Below, one piece after another: positions 9,794 to 19,754 of a DNA stretch of 64,000 nt. Both the position numbers and the translations under genes were made by a program. Location of the stretch: positions 1,116,001 through 1,180,000 of the forward strand of contig MSED01000002.1 of the NCBI GenBank assembly GCA_002099365.1. The letters run 5' to 3'. Source of the DNA: Phialophora verrucosa. Taxonomy: Eukaryota > Ascomycota > Eurotiomycetes > Chaetothyriales > Herpotrichiellaceae. Position 1 is the first letter of the stretch; each line of letters starts with the position of its first letter. The notes beneath the pieces are model-generated. The model saw nothing but the letters and a program-made list of their open reading frames with translations, did not search any database and was not told the DNA's origin.

Positions 9794-10885
9794 CCCGATG
9801 CGGCGATGGAACATCTGATGCGTGCTCAATTTCGCCATCGGTATTGGATGGATCAGTGCATGCGACAGACGACTTTGGATCGATTTGGTAACAGGAAATC
9901 CTCCTCGCCGACAGAAGGAAGCAACAAAGTGCAACTGTTATCACTGTCAACAAGCCGCAAAGTGGGCATGACAGAGATCATATTGCGAGACTCTCATGCA
10001 CGAGGGCAGATCCGATCCGAAAACAAGGCCGTTCACCGGCTTACGTTACATCTACGAAACATAACAAGGCTCCAAGTTTCATGTCGTTGTTCATCGGCAG
10101 CGGCAGAATAGGAAGGAGACTGAGGATTGCATATGCAACTCTGAGCCTCGGTCGTCTAATCTCTTTTCTTTTCGCTGGCCGATGGCATTTCAACCAATCA
10201 GCATGCCAAGAGCCCCCGGAAACCATGGACCTCGTCGATCCCCCAGCGCCCCTCGGACTTTCATTTCGGCTTTCGTGCTCAACATCTACTCCGTGATAGG
10301 CGCAGCACGATCGCACTGGATGGAGCAGGTCATCTCTAGGCCGATGCTTGCGCATTGCTTGTTCACACTTATTATGCCTATCGCCAGTCCTCGTTTGTGT
10401 TGTCTACACCTCCGCAACCGCCTGGGCGGGGTGAGGTCTCAGCACGAGCCATTCATATCTCGCCTATCTCAAAGCTGCGGGTACCTGCTTCTACCGTATG
10501 CAGTGTTGCAGGCTGATCTTGGTTGATCATCTCCTGCTGGTGTCCCGGTCAGCCGAGGCGAGATAAGGAAGGACTGAGGATGGGTTGTATTGGAGTTTGC
10601 ATAGAACCATGTTTGTCACTGTGAGCGGTCGATGCTGATGTAGGATGATGATCACAGGATCAGTGTGGATTCTGTTTGTGTTACAACATATGCAGGTGAG
10701 TGTTGGGGTCCAGATCATGAGTTTCGTCCAAGGACTGTGGATGAATATATAATGGTGGATTCGCTGTTATTTCGCAACGGGCAGAAAAAAAACAGGAAGA
10801 ACTGCCAGGAGAGCAAAACGTCTTACGGGTTATTGATTCAACCACAAGTAACTCCCATTGACCTGTCTCCAGCCAACTGACCACC
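9794..10885. other. intergenic, nothing recognised
   Basis: 3' flank of PEX7 and promoter of the secreted RNase gene. Short ORFs on both strands look random. The only element I can name is the TATA-like box at 10746. Confidence 0.45.
10746..10753 (+). promoter_or_regulatory. TATA-like box
   Basis: TATATAAT, about 135 nt before the ATG of the secreted RNase gene. Position fits a core promoter; not proven. Confidence 0.35.
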
Positions 10886-11403
10886 ATGCAGCTCTCCCAG
10901 GTATGTCGCTGTCAATGCTGCTTTCAATATCGGGGGCTAACATGCTTCAGATTTTGGCCGGCGTCTTCGTTACCTTTGCTCCGGCCTTAGCCCTGCCGTC
11001 GGCCTTCTCATCAAGCAAATTACTCGCTTCACCATCTTTCTGGCCCCGTGATTACAGTCCTTTCACAAAGCGTCAATCCTGCGTCGAGACCTGTGCAAAC
11101 GTCTGTTATTGGCAGTCCGATATCGACGACGCCGTCTCAAAGGGCTTCAGTCTCTATCAGTCGGGCAAAACACTGGGCTCGGACAAGTATCCCCATCAGT
11201 ATAACGATTACGAGGGCTTCGACTTCCCTGTCAGTGGACCGTGGTATGAGTTCCCGATCTTGAGCAGCTTTCAGGTCTATTCGGGTGGGAGCCCCGGGCC
11301 TGATCGGGTGATTTTCAACGACAATGGTGACTACGCCGGTGTCATTACGCATACGGGAGCGAGTGGGGATGATTTTGTGGCGTGTGCTGGTGCCAACCCC
11401 TGA
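10886..11403 (+). CDS. secreted guanyl-specific ribonuclease, T1/F1 family
   Basis: Extracellular RNase cutting after G residues, 155-residue precursor. A 15-nt first exon (10886-10900, MQLSQ) is followed by a 50-bp intron (GTATGT, CTAAC, CAG) and exon 2 10951-11403. The signal peptide covers about residues 1-20. A propeptide ends at a dibasic KR Kex2-type site before QSC, so the mature enzyme probably starts with Gln, as in RNase F1. Catalytic features are visible: YPHQYNDYEGF (Tyr, His, Glu), DRVIF (Arg) and VITHTGASGDDF (His). Cysteines suit the two usual disulfides. Probable role is nutrition or interaction with other microbes. Confidence 0.93.
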
Positions 11404-11942
11404 GAAGCATCGAGCTGAGTCTCTGTTGTTGTGGTTTGCATGTTGTGTGGGGCAAGGGGATCGAATTGGGTATGACAATCTCTTCGAAGCTGAGCAGTCT
11501 TCTAAAATCCGGGGTATATGTCGATCTGATGAGACGAGATGACTACAAATGGGAATTCCAAGTCCTTCTATGTCCACATGAGATCAATGTTCAGTGGGTG
11601 TAACGGCCATTTCCCCGGTTTCTTCATCTACTCATATCTGCTCAACGACAAGCCTCTCAGTTCAATATGTACCTCGGGCCATGGCCCATACCATCCATCG
11701 AGCCAGTAGACTGACATCAGCCGTCATTATCATGTCTTTCGTACTTCGTAGCCTCGTCGTAGTTAGTAGTGATGGTGCGCATGTCGTCGTTGCAGGCGTA
11801 CTGGTGCCCGACACAGTCTCGGTCCGGAAGCAACTGCTGCCTCCTTTTCTTGGTGCCAGCGCTGAATTCTAGCCCAAGACCAAATCAAGACCGACCGGGC
11901 CTCAAACCGTTTGGCATCGCATAGTCACAAAACATTTCACTC
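11404..11942. other. convergent intergenic interval
   Basis: Lies between the 3' ends of the RNase gene and the minus-strand CCDC124-like gene. No gene is supported; it should hold both polyadenylation regions. Confidence 0.45.
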
Positions 11943-12632
11943 TCATTTCTCCCCGAGCCTCTTCTCAATTCCCTCTCTCTGCTGCCTCCTCACATCGGCC
12001 AACTCTTCTTTACTGGCATCGTACCTGACGTTACCGTGCTGGTTGAACGGATTCTCTTCCGACCTCTCGAACTCCTTCCTGATCAGTTCGATCTGTTGGT
12101 TTCTCCTCAGGCCAGGATGTTCTGTCTTGACCTCGGGGAGTCGTCTCTCTTCGTACGCTTTGTACGCCGCTGCATATCTCCTCTCCGGATGGCGATCCAG
12201 CTTCATGTCGTTCGCCGAACCCGTCGTCAGACTCAGCGCATCCAGAGCGTTATCAATGCCCGAGGCGCTGATAGCCTTCATCTTCCCGCCCGCACCAGAC
12301 GGTCCATCACCATCAAGCTGTCCCAGATCCAGGGGCCGTCCCACATTCTTTTTCTCAGCAGTCTTCTTGCCCGCCCCCTTTGGTTTGCTGGGTTGGTTCT
12401 TCTCCTCTTCGGCCAGCAAAGCGTCCCGTTCGGCCTTTTTCGCAGCCTGTTCGGCCGCTTTCGCTGCCGCGGCTTGCTTTTTGGAGGAGTCTTTGGCGCC
12501 TTGGTCCCATTTCTCGGCTTCTCGCTGTTCGCTGGCACGGTCCGCTTGTGCTTGTTTCGTGGCTGCGGCTTCGGCTTTCCGGGCGTTGCCAGCGGCTTTC
12601 TTCGTGTTCTCGCCTTTGTTCTTGGGCGCCAT
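11943..12632 (-). CDS. CCDC124 / Lso2-like ribosome-associated protein
   Basis: Predicted 229-residue protein of the CCDC124/Lso2 family, which binds non-translating 80S ribosomes and helps their recovery after starvation. The open frame extends to 12821, but the ATG at 12632 gives the expected MAPKNKGENTKKAAG start, a basic N-terminus used to contact rRNA. An Ala/Lys/Glu-rich coiled coil follows (residues about 15-80), then a linker with GRPLDLGQLDGDG. The conserved C-terminal block reads KLDRHPERRYAAAYKAYEER, then PGLRRNQ and EFERSEENPFNQ. No intron. Encoded tail-to-head with SPT3, 580 bp away. Confidence 0.85.
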   Translation of the reverse strand: MAPKNKGENTKKAAGNARKAEAAATKQAQADRASEQREAEKWDQGAKDSSKKQAAAAKAAEQAAKKAERDALLAEEEKNQPSKPKGAGKKTAEKKNVGRPLDLGQLDGDGPSGAGGKMKAISASGIDNALDALSLTTGSANDMKLDRHPERRYAAAYKAYEERRLPEVKTEHPGLRRNQQIELIRKEFERSEENPFNQHGNVRYDASKEELADVRRQQREGIEKRLGEK

Positions 12633-13212
12633 TGTGGCGGCGGAGGAGGGACCGGGCTTCTGAAAGATGTTCTCGGGGCGGGGCAGTGGTTGGTCTGCGG
12701 CTCCTGACCGAGCGCCTAGGTAGGCTTTGGCGGAAATGTAGGTCGTGATGTTAACGATCACGAAGATGCGAATGAATTGCGTAGGTGAGAAAATGAAGGG
12801 GTTGTGAGGCATACAATTCAATTTTGTTAGTTCTGGGTGCTGCGCAAATCATATGACTCCGACGTCGGGTTGCCTCGATCTTCACATCGGTCCGAGGCTG
12901 CGTGGGAGCCTTGTGCAATGGAGATGACGTCATGAAATTGCTTTCGTCTAGAGCTTCGGTCATACATATGTAGCAGCAGTTTCACAAGCAGAGGATCAGG
13001 GATCGTCTTGAATGCTGAAATTGGCCATACTTCGTGCACGGTAGTGCTAATAAACGCCCCCCAATAGTCTGTAGCCTGACTTCTTGCTAAAATGGGTATC
13101 ATGCTCGGCATGACTCCTGAACGCCCACCCCTCGTGCCGTATCATCATATCCCGGTTGGTCCCAAACACATCAAAACTCTGCCTCGCTTGCCGATGGGCC
13201 GATCGAATCTCT
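12633..13212. promoter_or_regulatory. promoter region of the CCDC124-like gene
   Basis: 580 bp between the CCDC124-like ATG and the SPT3 stop. No domain-bearing ORF and no convincing TATA box. Confidence 0.4.
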
Positions 13213-14436
13213 CTAGATCAGCCTCAACGGCGTTCTCATCCCCGCATACCCCTGCCTCATGAACTTATACTTGGTCGGCACCATCTGGAGACGTCGAAAC
13301 GCCTCCCTCACATGCTTGGGCTCCACCGGCGTGCGGCCCTCCTCGGGCATGTCGAAAAGACTGCACCCTTCTCTCTTGCGTTTCTTGCTCGCCTCCTCCC
13401 CGGCCCTGGTGCCGCTTAACTTTCTGTTCGCCGCATCCTCTGCAGCCTTGACTTTCAATGCCTCCTCCGTGAGCGTCTGGACGATCTCGAACGTCAGGAA
13501 GCCGAGAATGTCCACAACGTCGTCGTTTGGTTTGCTGTCGAGGATGGTGGCGAAACCGGCCCACTCGCGGAATCGTTTGCTCTTGCGGAAGGTAAAGCTC
13601 GCTTGCCGGCAATCGCTCCAGTAGACGTATTCCTCTCGGGTCATGTTCTTTGTGCGTTCATCCGCGGAGGCGAGGCGCGCCAGCGTGGCTTCGTTCTGCT
13701 CCTCTTCTTCCTCGTCTTCTTCGTCGTCTCGCTCGGGTACCTGTTCGGCGTAGAAGGAGTGAATCTCCCACGGAAGGACGAGCTTGGCCTTTTTGGCGGC
13801 ACTGGTCTTTTGCGGCGCTGACGGGTTCACACCACCGGGTGCCTTGCGGAGCCCATGGAGTTAGCAATCGCTCAGAGACTGAGATGGAGATGGAGACGGA
13901 AAAAGAACGGGCAGCCGTGTACCTCCTCGAAATCACCGACATCACCGGCATCGCCGCCGCCTTTATCGTCCGAGTCCTTAACGTTTTTGCGCACGTCTTT
14001 CCATGAGAGGAACGTCTTCAGCCGCGAGACTTTGGCTCTGTCATGCCGGATCTGGAAGATCAGGTCGCCTATGGAGATGGATCGGGAGCCGCGCCGATTT
14101 GCGAGCATGGTCGCTCGGGACAGCTGGGTCGCATGGGTTAGTCGCTGTACCAGGAACCATAAATGTCGGGGATGGACATACCATTTCTGTCACTTGATCT
14201 CGCACGATCTCTTCGATCATCCACGTCGTCTCGGGGCTGGGTTCGGCTGTTTCTCCGCTGACGAACATCATCTGTTTGAGGACGTAAATTAGTCTCTGCT
14301 TGAATTCCTCTGCGGTTTCGTCATCATGGCTGTTGGCGCGGGACGCGGCAGCAGAGGTGGATTCTTGCATGTCGTCTCCAAGAATCAAGGACCTGGCCAC
14401 TTGGCTTCTGCGATCTCCGATCCTGCAATCTTCCAT
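13213..14436 (-). CDS. SPT3: SAGA subunit Spt3
   Basis: Histone-fold subunit of the SAGA co-activator that helps deliver TBP to promoters; 361 residues, nuclear. Exons 14436-14182, 14123-13923 and 13842-13213; introns of 58 bp (GTATGT) and 80 bp (GTACAC), both phase 0. Diagnostic stretches: QMMFVSGETAEPSPETTW and IEEIVRDQV (first histone fold), RRGSRSISIGDLIFQIRHD and KVSRLKTFLSWKDVRK, then LPWEIHSFYAEQ, YVYWSDCRQASFTFRKSKRF and DILGFLTFEIVQTLTEEAL (second fold). An acidic run EDEEEEEQ sits near the start of exon 3. The N-terminal extension before the first fold is about 50 residues. Divergent from DPH5. Confidence 0.92.
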
Positions 14437-15180
14437 GCTGGTGGTTCAGTATCCAAAAAGTAATGTATCTCGTGGGTCCAGGTTCGTAACGCCAGGTCGA
14501 AAGCCTTTTGAAGCCGGTTTCTTTGTACGGTAAAGCGGTCTGTTCACCGTTTTCCTATCTCGCGTGCGGGTCTGGCAGTTGGCTTCCTCTTTGCCAGCGG
14601 TCTTGTGAAGCGCGTACAGTAGCTGCCAGGGAGGGAAGCGGATTCCGTGGTGAATGTTTGGCAGACAGATATTCCGTAAAGCACCTGTCCGTCTACGGGT
14701 GCCGGTCTAGGTTTCTTCCAATCTCGTGCGGGATCATGCCTGTATGCCTCTGAAGCAGGCAGGGGGCGGTACTAGGATGGCGCATATTGGAAAGCGACAG
14801 AAATGAAACTTGCTCTCACCTGCTGGATCTCCTGTCTGTACTTTGCCGGCCTCTCTGCCATCTTGACGGTTGCGCTCGCGAGCGGCCCTTGTGGCTAAGA
14901 CTGATAGCTTCTAGATTGGACTCAGGATCTGAATATAGAGGTATTTCAAACCAACAGCCAACACTTGATGATAATGTACAGATAGGATGACACTGTGATC
15001 GATGAAAAAGGGCAGATGGGCGTCGTCGTCGTGAGAGGAGTGACAGACTTCCACGATGTTTAGCCGAGCGACCATCGACCCACAAAATAAGTGTCCCTCG
15101 TCGCACAGATTGTTTCTTCCAGACCATGAATCACTGTCGCCGTCACTTCTACGCTCTCTCTTTACGTCGTCCTGGTGAAT
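14437..15180. promoter_or_regulatory. divergent promoter, SPT3 / DPH5
   Basis: 744 bp between the two start codons. No supported gene. The leader just before DPH5 is rich in CTC/TCT, common in fungal housekeeping promoters. Confidence 0.45.
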
Positions 15181-16183
15181 ATGCTCTACCTCGTGGGTCT
15201 CGGCCTCGCCGATGAAACCGACATCACTGTTAAAGGCCTCGAGGTTGTGAAGCGCGCCGAGAGAGTCTATCTCGAGGCGTACACCAGCATTCTACACGTT
15301 GGCAAGGAGAGACTGGTATGACGAGACACTCTTGCGGCTGTTTTATCTCCTGTCATCGCATATTTTGCTGACATGATCATCTTCTGACAGTCAAGGTAGG
15401 AGTCATTCTATGGACGACCCGTGATCGTCGCGGACCGCGAGATGGTAGAGTCTGCCAGCGACGAAATCCTGGACGGCGCCGACAAAACCGACATTGCCTT
15501 TCTGGTTGTTGGCGATCCTTTCGGGTAGGTTAATATGCCTCCGCCTGCCCTCCTTCAATTGGCTTGTCTCTGACTGGTGTTGCAGTGCGACTACTCACAC
15601 AGATCTCGTCCTCCGAGCCCAAGAACTGTCGATACCCACAAAATCCATCCCCAATGCCTCCATCCTCAACGCCATTGGTGCCACAGGTCTACAGCTGTAC
15701 AACTTTGGCCAAACCGTGTCCATGGTCTTCTTTACCGAGACCTGGAAACCGGCCAGTTTCTATGACCGTATTCGCGAGAATAGCTCAATTGGCTTGCACA
15801 CACTATTACTTCTCGATATCAAGGTCAAGGAGCAATCGCTCGAGAATATGGCGAGAGGTAGGAAGATCTATGAGCCGCCTCGCTACATGACCGTCTCGCA
15901 GTGCGCGCAACAGATGCTTGAAATTGAAGAAGAGAAGCAAGAGAGTGTATACTCGGAAGACAGTCTAGCCATTGGCTGTGCCAGAGTCGGCGCAGATGAC
16001 CAGCAATTCGCCTGCGGAACGCTGAGGGAGTTGTGTGATGTTGACCTAGGCGCCCCGCTGCATAGCCTCGTGCTGCTTGGTAAGAGAGCGCATGAGCTGG
16101 AGAAAGATTACATCAAGAAGTTTGCATTGGATCAGGAAACATTTGAGAAGAGCTGGACCAAGTACCATGAAAAAAGTCGGTAA
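15181..16183 (+). CDS. DPH5: diphthine methyl ester synthase
   Basis: SAM-dependent methyltransferase that makes the methylated diphthine intermediate on eEF2; 284 residues, cytosolic. Exons 15181-15315, 15403-15524 and 15586-16183; introns of 87 and 61 bp. Motifs: MLYLVGLGLADETDITVKGL, VYLEAYTSIL, FYGRPVIVADREMVES, VVGDPFGATTHTDL, IPNASILNAIGATGLQLYNF and SMVFFTETWKP. The first intron has two candidate acceptors 12 bases apart. The upstream one (ending 15390) brings an in-frame TAG; the downstream one (ending 15402) restores the family sequence, so I chose it. The yeast enzyme is about 300 residues, a close match. Confidence 0.94.
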
Positions 16184-17197
16184 TGACAGCTTTTTCCGTA
16201 TCTGAACCTGAAGGGGTAGCTGCATCGAACTTTGCTGAAACTGAATGAGCGGAACGATGGTTACCATCGGCAGCAGGCTAGGTGGTCTCTCCTTCTTAGA
16301 GTCTCAAACCCGCGTACTTCGCTTCCACTGCTCGATCCCACGCCTTTGAGGAAGGTACACACTACATTGACTCCGTGTGATCTCGTAAGGCCCCCATTTC
16401 AGGAGTGCATCTCCAGGCGGATAGCTGCCGATTTGCCGGGAAACAGGCCTGGCAAGAGTTACTCAGTTCGGGGCTTCCACCTCTGTCCGCACTGCTTGCT
16501 TTTTTCGTGCTTTGCATCAATGGCGCCGCTCATACAAATCTCAGCATATTCGATCACTCAGTGAGCTCGTCGCAGCCTGACGAACAGAACAGTTTAACTC
16601 ATCGCTCCAGGCATAGGAAGGCACCTGGGGAGGAGCGAGTACATACTCTCATGCAACGTCGCGAGGCTTCCCATCTGCAGAACGAGTTTCGTATGTATGT
16701 ATGCTAGACAGCGGAAGCGAGCAATCATTCAATCGGGGAATTTCACACCACGTGGCAAGCCCCGCAGGAATTCTCCAACCGCAGCTGAGGTGCTCAGGTC
16801 CGCCCGGGTTGAGTTCTAGAAAATGCCATATTTAGACAGTCCGTCCAAGTACTCGTACTGTGTACACTGTACTACTGTGGTTGTACAAAGAGCCGCCTAC
16901 AGTACTTAGTGGCGCTTCCGGGGAAAATTTCCCTCGCGAGCCAAGAAAAGAGTTCTCTCAAAGGTTGCTCTCTCTTGGGCGAGACGAACATGCTGAATTA
17001 CAAGCCGCTCCATTACTTGGTATATCGCGGCGTGCGAACGTGTTCGTGAACAGCTAGCAGCTACCCAGCACATTGCGCAGCTTAAGACCATACCCATATC
17101 CATATCCATACACCTCCCCTCCCCTCCCCTCCCCCTTACGAGGGACAATCACTCTGCTCTGCGCAGCGCATCTGCGCTACCTCCCACATCCAAGGCA
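16184..17197. other. intergenic, with C-rich promoter tract
   Basis: About 1 kb without a recognisable gene. The end holds the (CCCCT)n tract at 17115-17135 and CATATC repeats, probably part of the promoter or leader of the next gene. Confidence 0.45.
17115..17135 (+). repeat. (CCCCT)n tract, minus-strand G4 motif
   Basis: Four to five C-runs of 4-5 bases separated by single T. The complementary strand is four G-runs with one-base loops, the tightest class of G-quadruplex motif. It lies about 65 bp before the start codon at 17198. Confidence 0.7.
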
Positions 17198-18457
17198 ATG
17201 CCCGTCTACTTGGTCCACGGGTTCCGCTGGCCGCGCGAAGGCTTCAGCGGCATCCGCGTCCACGCCGTGATCAACAACCTCGACGACGTGTCAGCCGAAT
17301 ACATCCAGAACGGCAACTCGCGACGGGGGCTCCTGCGCTCCTTCCGCAGAGCATACCCGGAGATCATGAAAGAGCTGGACCACTCGGACCCGGACAACGA
17401 AGTATACATGCAGCCTGGGATGGTGGGCGGCAAGGGTGGCAGAAGATTAGAGTTCATCGAGCAGTATAACCCGGACGACGTGGACGGGCCGTACGCTGTC
17501 AGCCAGCCGTATGCGTACGTGGGGGACAAGGTCGTCCTCATGGCGGCCAGTCCGGGCATGGGGATGAACGGGCCGGGAGCCGCACAGTCCGGAGGGAACT
17601 CACAACAACAACAGCAGCCAGACTCGCCTGGCCGGACGCAGAAGAAAACCCCCCGCGCGGCAACACTGCCCATGTCCAAGTCCGCGCCGTTCAACTCGCC
17701 CGCGGATATCACGGCCTTGAGCGTCAATGTGGAGGAAGTAATCGCCGACGGGCCCGGCCTGACGAATAAAGCCTGGGAAGCGCTCGCCGACCTGAGGGAC
17801 AAGATCGCCGAAGGGGAGAAGATTGGATGGTGGGTTGTGTACAATGGGGATCCGGAGCGGTCGTTCGACGACCTGGACGAGGACGAGGACGACGACTTTG
17901 ACGACGAGGCTGATGACGAGGAGATGGAGGATGTCCAGGACGTCGAGGAGCAGCAGCAGCAGCAGGCACAAACCCCCACTGGTGGAGGAAGGAGAGCGGT
18001 GGCATCTCCAGTGAGTCCTGTTACTGTCACCGGCGTTGGGTCCTCCGCGAGGGGTCATCGTCCCACAGGCAGCGAGAACGCCCCGATCCCCACATCTTCA
18101 ATGGGAGCATATCCCATCACCACCCCGCCGGGAGCGTCCTCCGTCGCACAACCCCAACATATCACCTCACAGCAACGCAGCTATGCGCAACAACAGCCCC
18201 AACGCCAGCGCCAAGTAAGCTCCCCGGGCTTGACCGCCCTGCCTGTACGGCCCTCGCCTCCCATGGCATCAGGCCCGACTCTGGGACAAGCAGCACTACC
18301 ACCGCAAGCAAGCCGCCCGAGGCCCAACACTGCCCCATCCGAAACCAGGGGCAAGCAGAAAGAACGCGAAAAAGACGTACCCGAAGACCCAGCCAAATTG
18401 AAAGACGTCAACAAATCGCAAGGCTTGCGCAAGAAGTTCTTCGGTCGCCGTACGTGA
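17198..18457 (+). CDS. conserved fungal protein of unknown function
   Basis: Intronless, 419 residues, family not recognised. Residues 1-120 look like a folded conserved head: MPVYLVHGFRWPREGFSGIR, then VHAVINNLDDVSAEYIQNGN and SRRGLLRSFR, ending at YAYVGDKVVLM. A second ordered stretch near residues 170-220 reads LTNKAWEALADLRDKI and IGWWVVYNGDPERSFDD. Between and after these are Gln-rich, acidic (Asp/Glu run about residues 225-250) and Pro/Ser-rich disordered segments. The C-terminus is basic, LRKKFFGRR. The two-part fold with a disordered tail suggests a scaffold or signalling adaptor, but nothing in the sequence proves it. The ATG at 17198 is the first in frame and starts the conserved-looking head. 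Confidence 0.8.
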   Translation: MPVYLVHGFRWPREGFSGIRVHAVINNLDDVSAEYIQNGNSRRGLLRSFRRAYPEIMKELDHSDPDNEVYMQPGMVGGKGGRRLEFIEQYNPDDVDGPYAVSQPYAYVGDKVVLMAASPGMGMNGPGAAQSGGNSQQQQQPDSPGRTQKKTPRAATLPMSKSAPFNSPADITALSVNVEEVIADGPGLTNKAWEALADLRDKIAEGEKIGWWVVYNGDPERSFDDLDEDEDDDFDDEADDEEMEDVQDVEEQQQQQAQTPTGGGRRAVASPVSPVTVTGVGSSARGHRPTGSENAPIPTSSMGAYPITTPPGASSVAQPQHITSQQRSYAQQQPQRQRQVSSPGLTALPVRPSPPMASGPTLGQAALPPQASRPRPNTAPSETRGKQKEREKDVPEDPAKLKDVNKSQGLRKKFFGRRT

Positions 18458-19754
18458 CTGATTGTGCCACGAGCACTGATACTCAGAGCGGTGCGAACGA
18501 GGACTAACGAGCTACGATGCGAATGCGATTGTGAACGCGAGTATGAATGTGGATGCAAATATAAATTAGAATCTCCAAAGCCCAAGAATAATTGCGAACC
18601 GTCGAATCTCGACGACTTGCTCTCTAATACGGACAGAGACCGCTATACAGCCAGGCTCGAGGTTACTATAGAATGTCTCAGAAGTCATCAGTGAAGAGCA
18701 GGATACCTTGACGACTGGAGATGGTCAAGGACATGCTATATCCTCGAATACTTGCAGTGTCAAAGGTGAACTTCAGCACTTCAAACAGCCACTTGAACTT
18801 GAAATGAGGCTAAGTAGCATGTTGAGCGGTCTCTTACGGAGAGACGATATGGGGTGAAGCGCCAGGAGAAGCGCTGGAGCCATTTTGATTGCACCTCACT
18901 GATGTCGGACGCTACGGCACCCAGTTTGGACGGTTTAAATGAACCCACGGCGACTTCGACACCTAGGTAGCTATCGCACGGACCCGTGGGTTCAGCCGAT
19001 CTCAACCCTGGATATACAAGCCAACCTACTTTTGGGGACCTCTATTTTCCATCCGTACTGAAATCGAAAGTGTTATGGCAGCCCGTCTCTGGGCACAAGA
19101 GCCTGGCGAGACTACTCCGATGTTGGTTTACAGTCACTGGTCTCGAGCTTCAGACCGAGATCAAGATGAAACGGCCAACCTTACCATGTCAACACCAGAT
19201 TATCCTACCAGTATCCGGTTGCTTGGAATATCGGGAGGGAGACACGTTAGGAGGTAAGATAGTCCCGGGCCAGCTCCAGTTCTAAGGGCGATAGGCCTAT
19301 TTTGGGATCAGGACTATGCATGCTTCCAGTCCGTCATGGCCAGAGAAGAGAAGGTCCAAAGTAACTGTTTGCACTCGCAATATTAAGGTTGTAAGCACTT
19401 TTGTATGTCGTTGCTCCATCATCCCGGGTTTGAACAAGAGGGATCTCTCCGCCAACCGCAGTGGTCGTCCTCCTAGAAATCGAAACAATCCAGCTTGGGG
19501 ATCCCTTCCATAGTACAATCTGTGGAGTCGCATCAAGAGTTACACCGAAGAAACATTGTTATGACATTTGTGAGCGCGGCAGGTGCGAAGAGAACTCCAA
19601 GTAAGAAAGAGCGCAAGTGTGTGTTCACCTATCCCATCAGAGCTCCTGCTCGATCTAGGCATCGCTAGTGTAGCTCTCGCGCTTCGGGTAGGCAACACTG
19701 TGTCCATTCGAGCCTGGGAGCGTGCGGGACGCCAAAGGACGGCAGTGATCATTT
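18458..19754. other. intergenic, nothing recognised
   Basis: 1.3 kb between the 3' ends of two convergent genes. Short ORFs only, with no domain or splice pattern I can support. Confidence 0.45.

Noticed and set aside
12036..12707. Plus-strand ORFs over the CCDC124-like gene
   Set aside because: Shadows of the Ala/Lys-rich coding frame; the minus frame carries the conserved family blocks.
17206..18030. 274-codon minus-strand ORF over the unknown gene
   Set aside because: Ser-rich shadow of the acidic and Gln-rich repeats on the other strand; no start context or domain.
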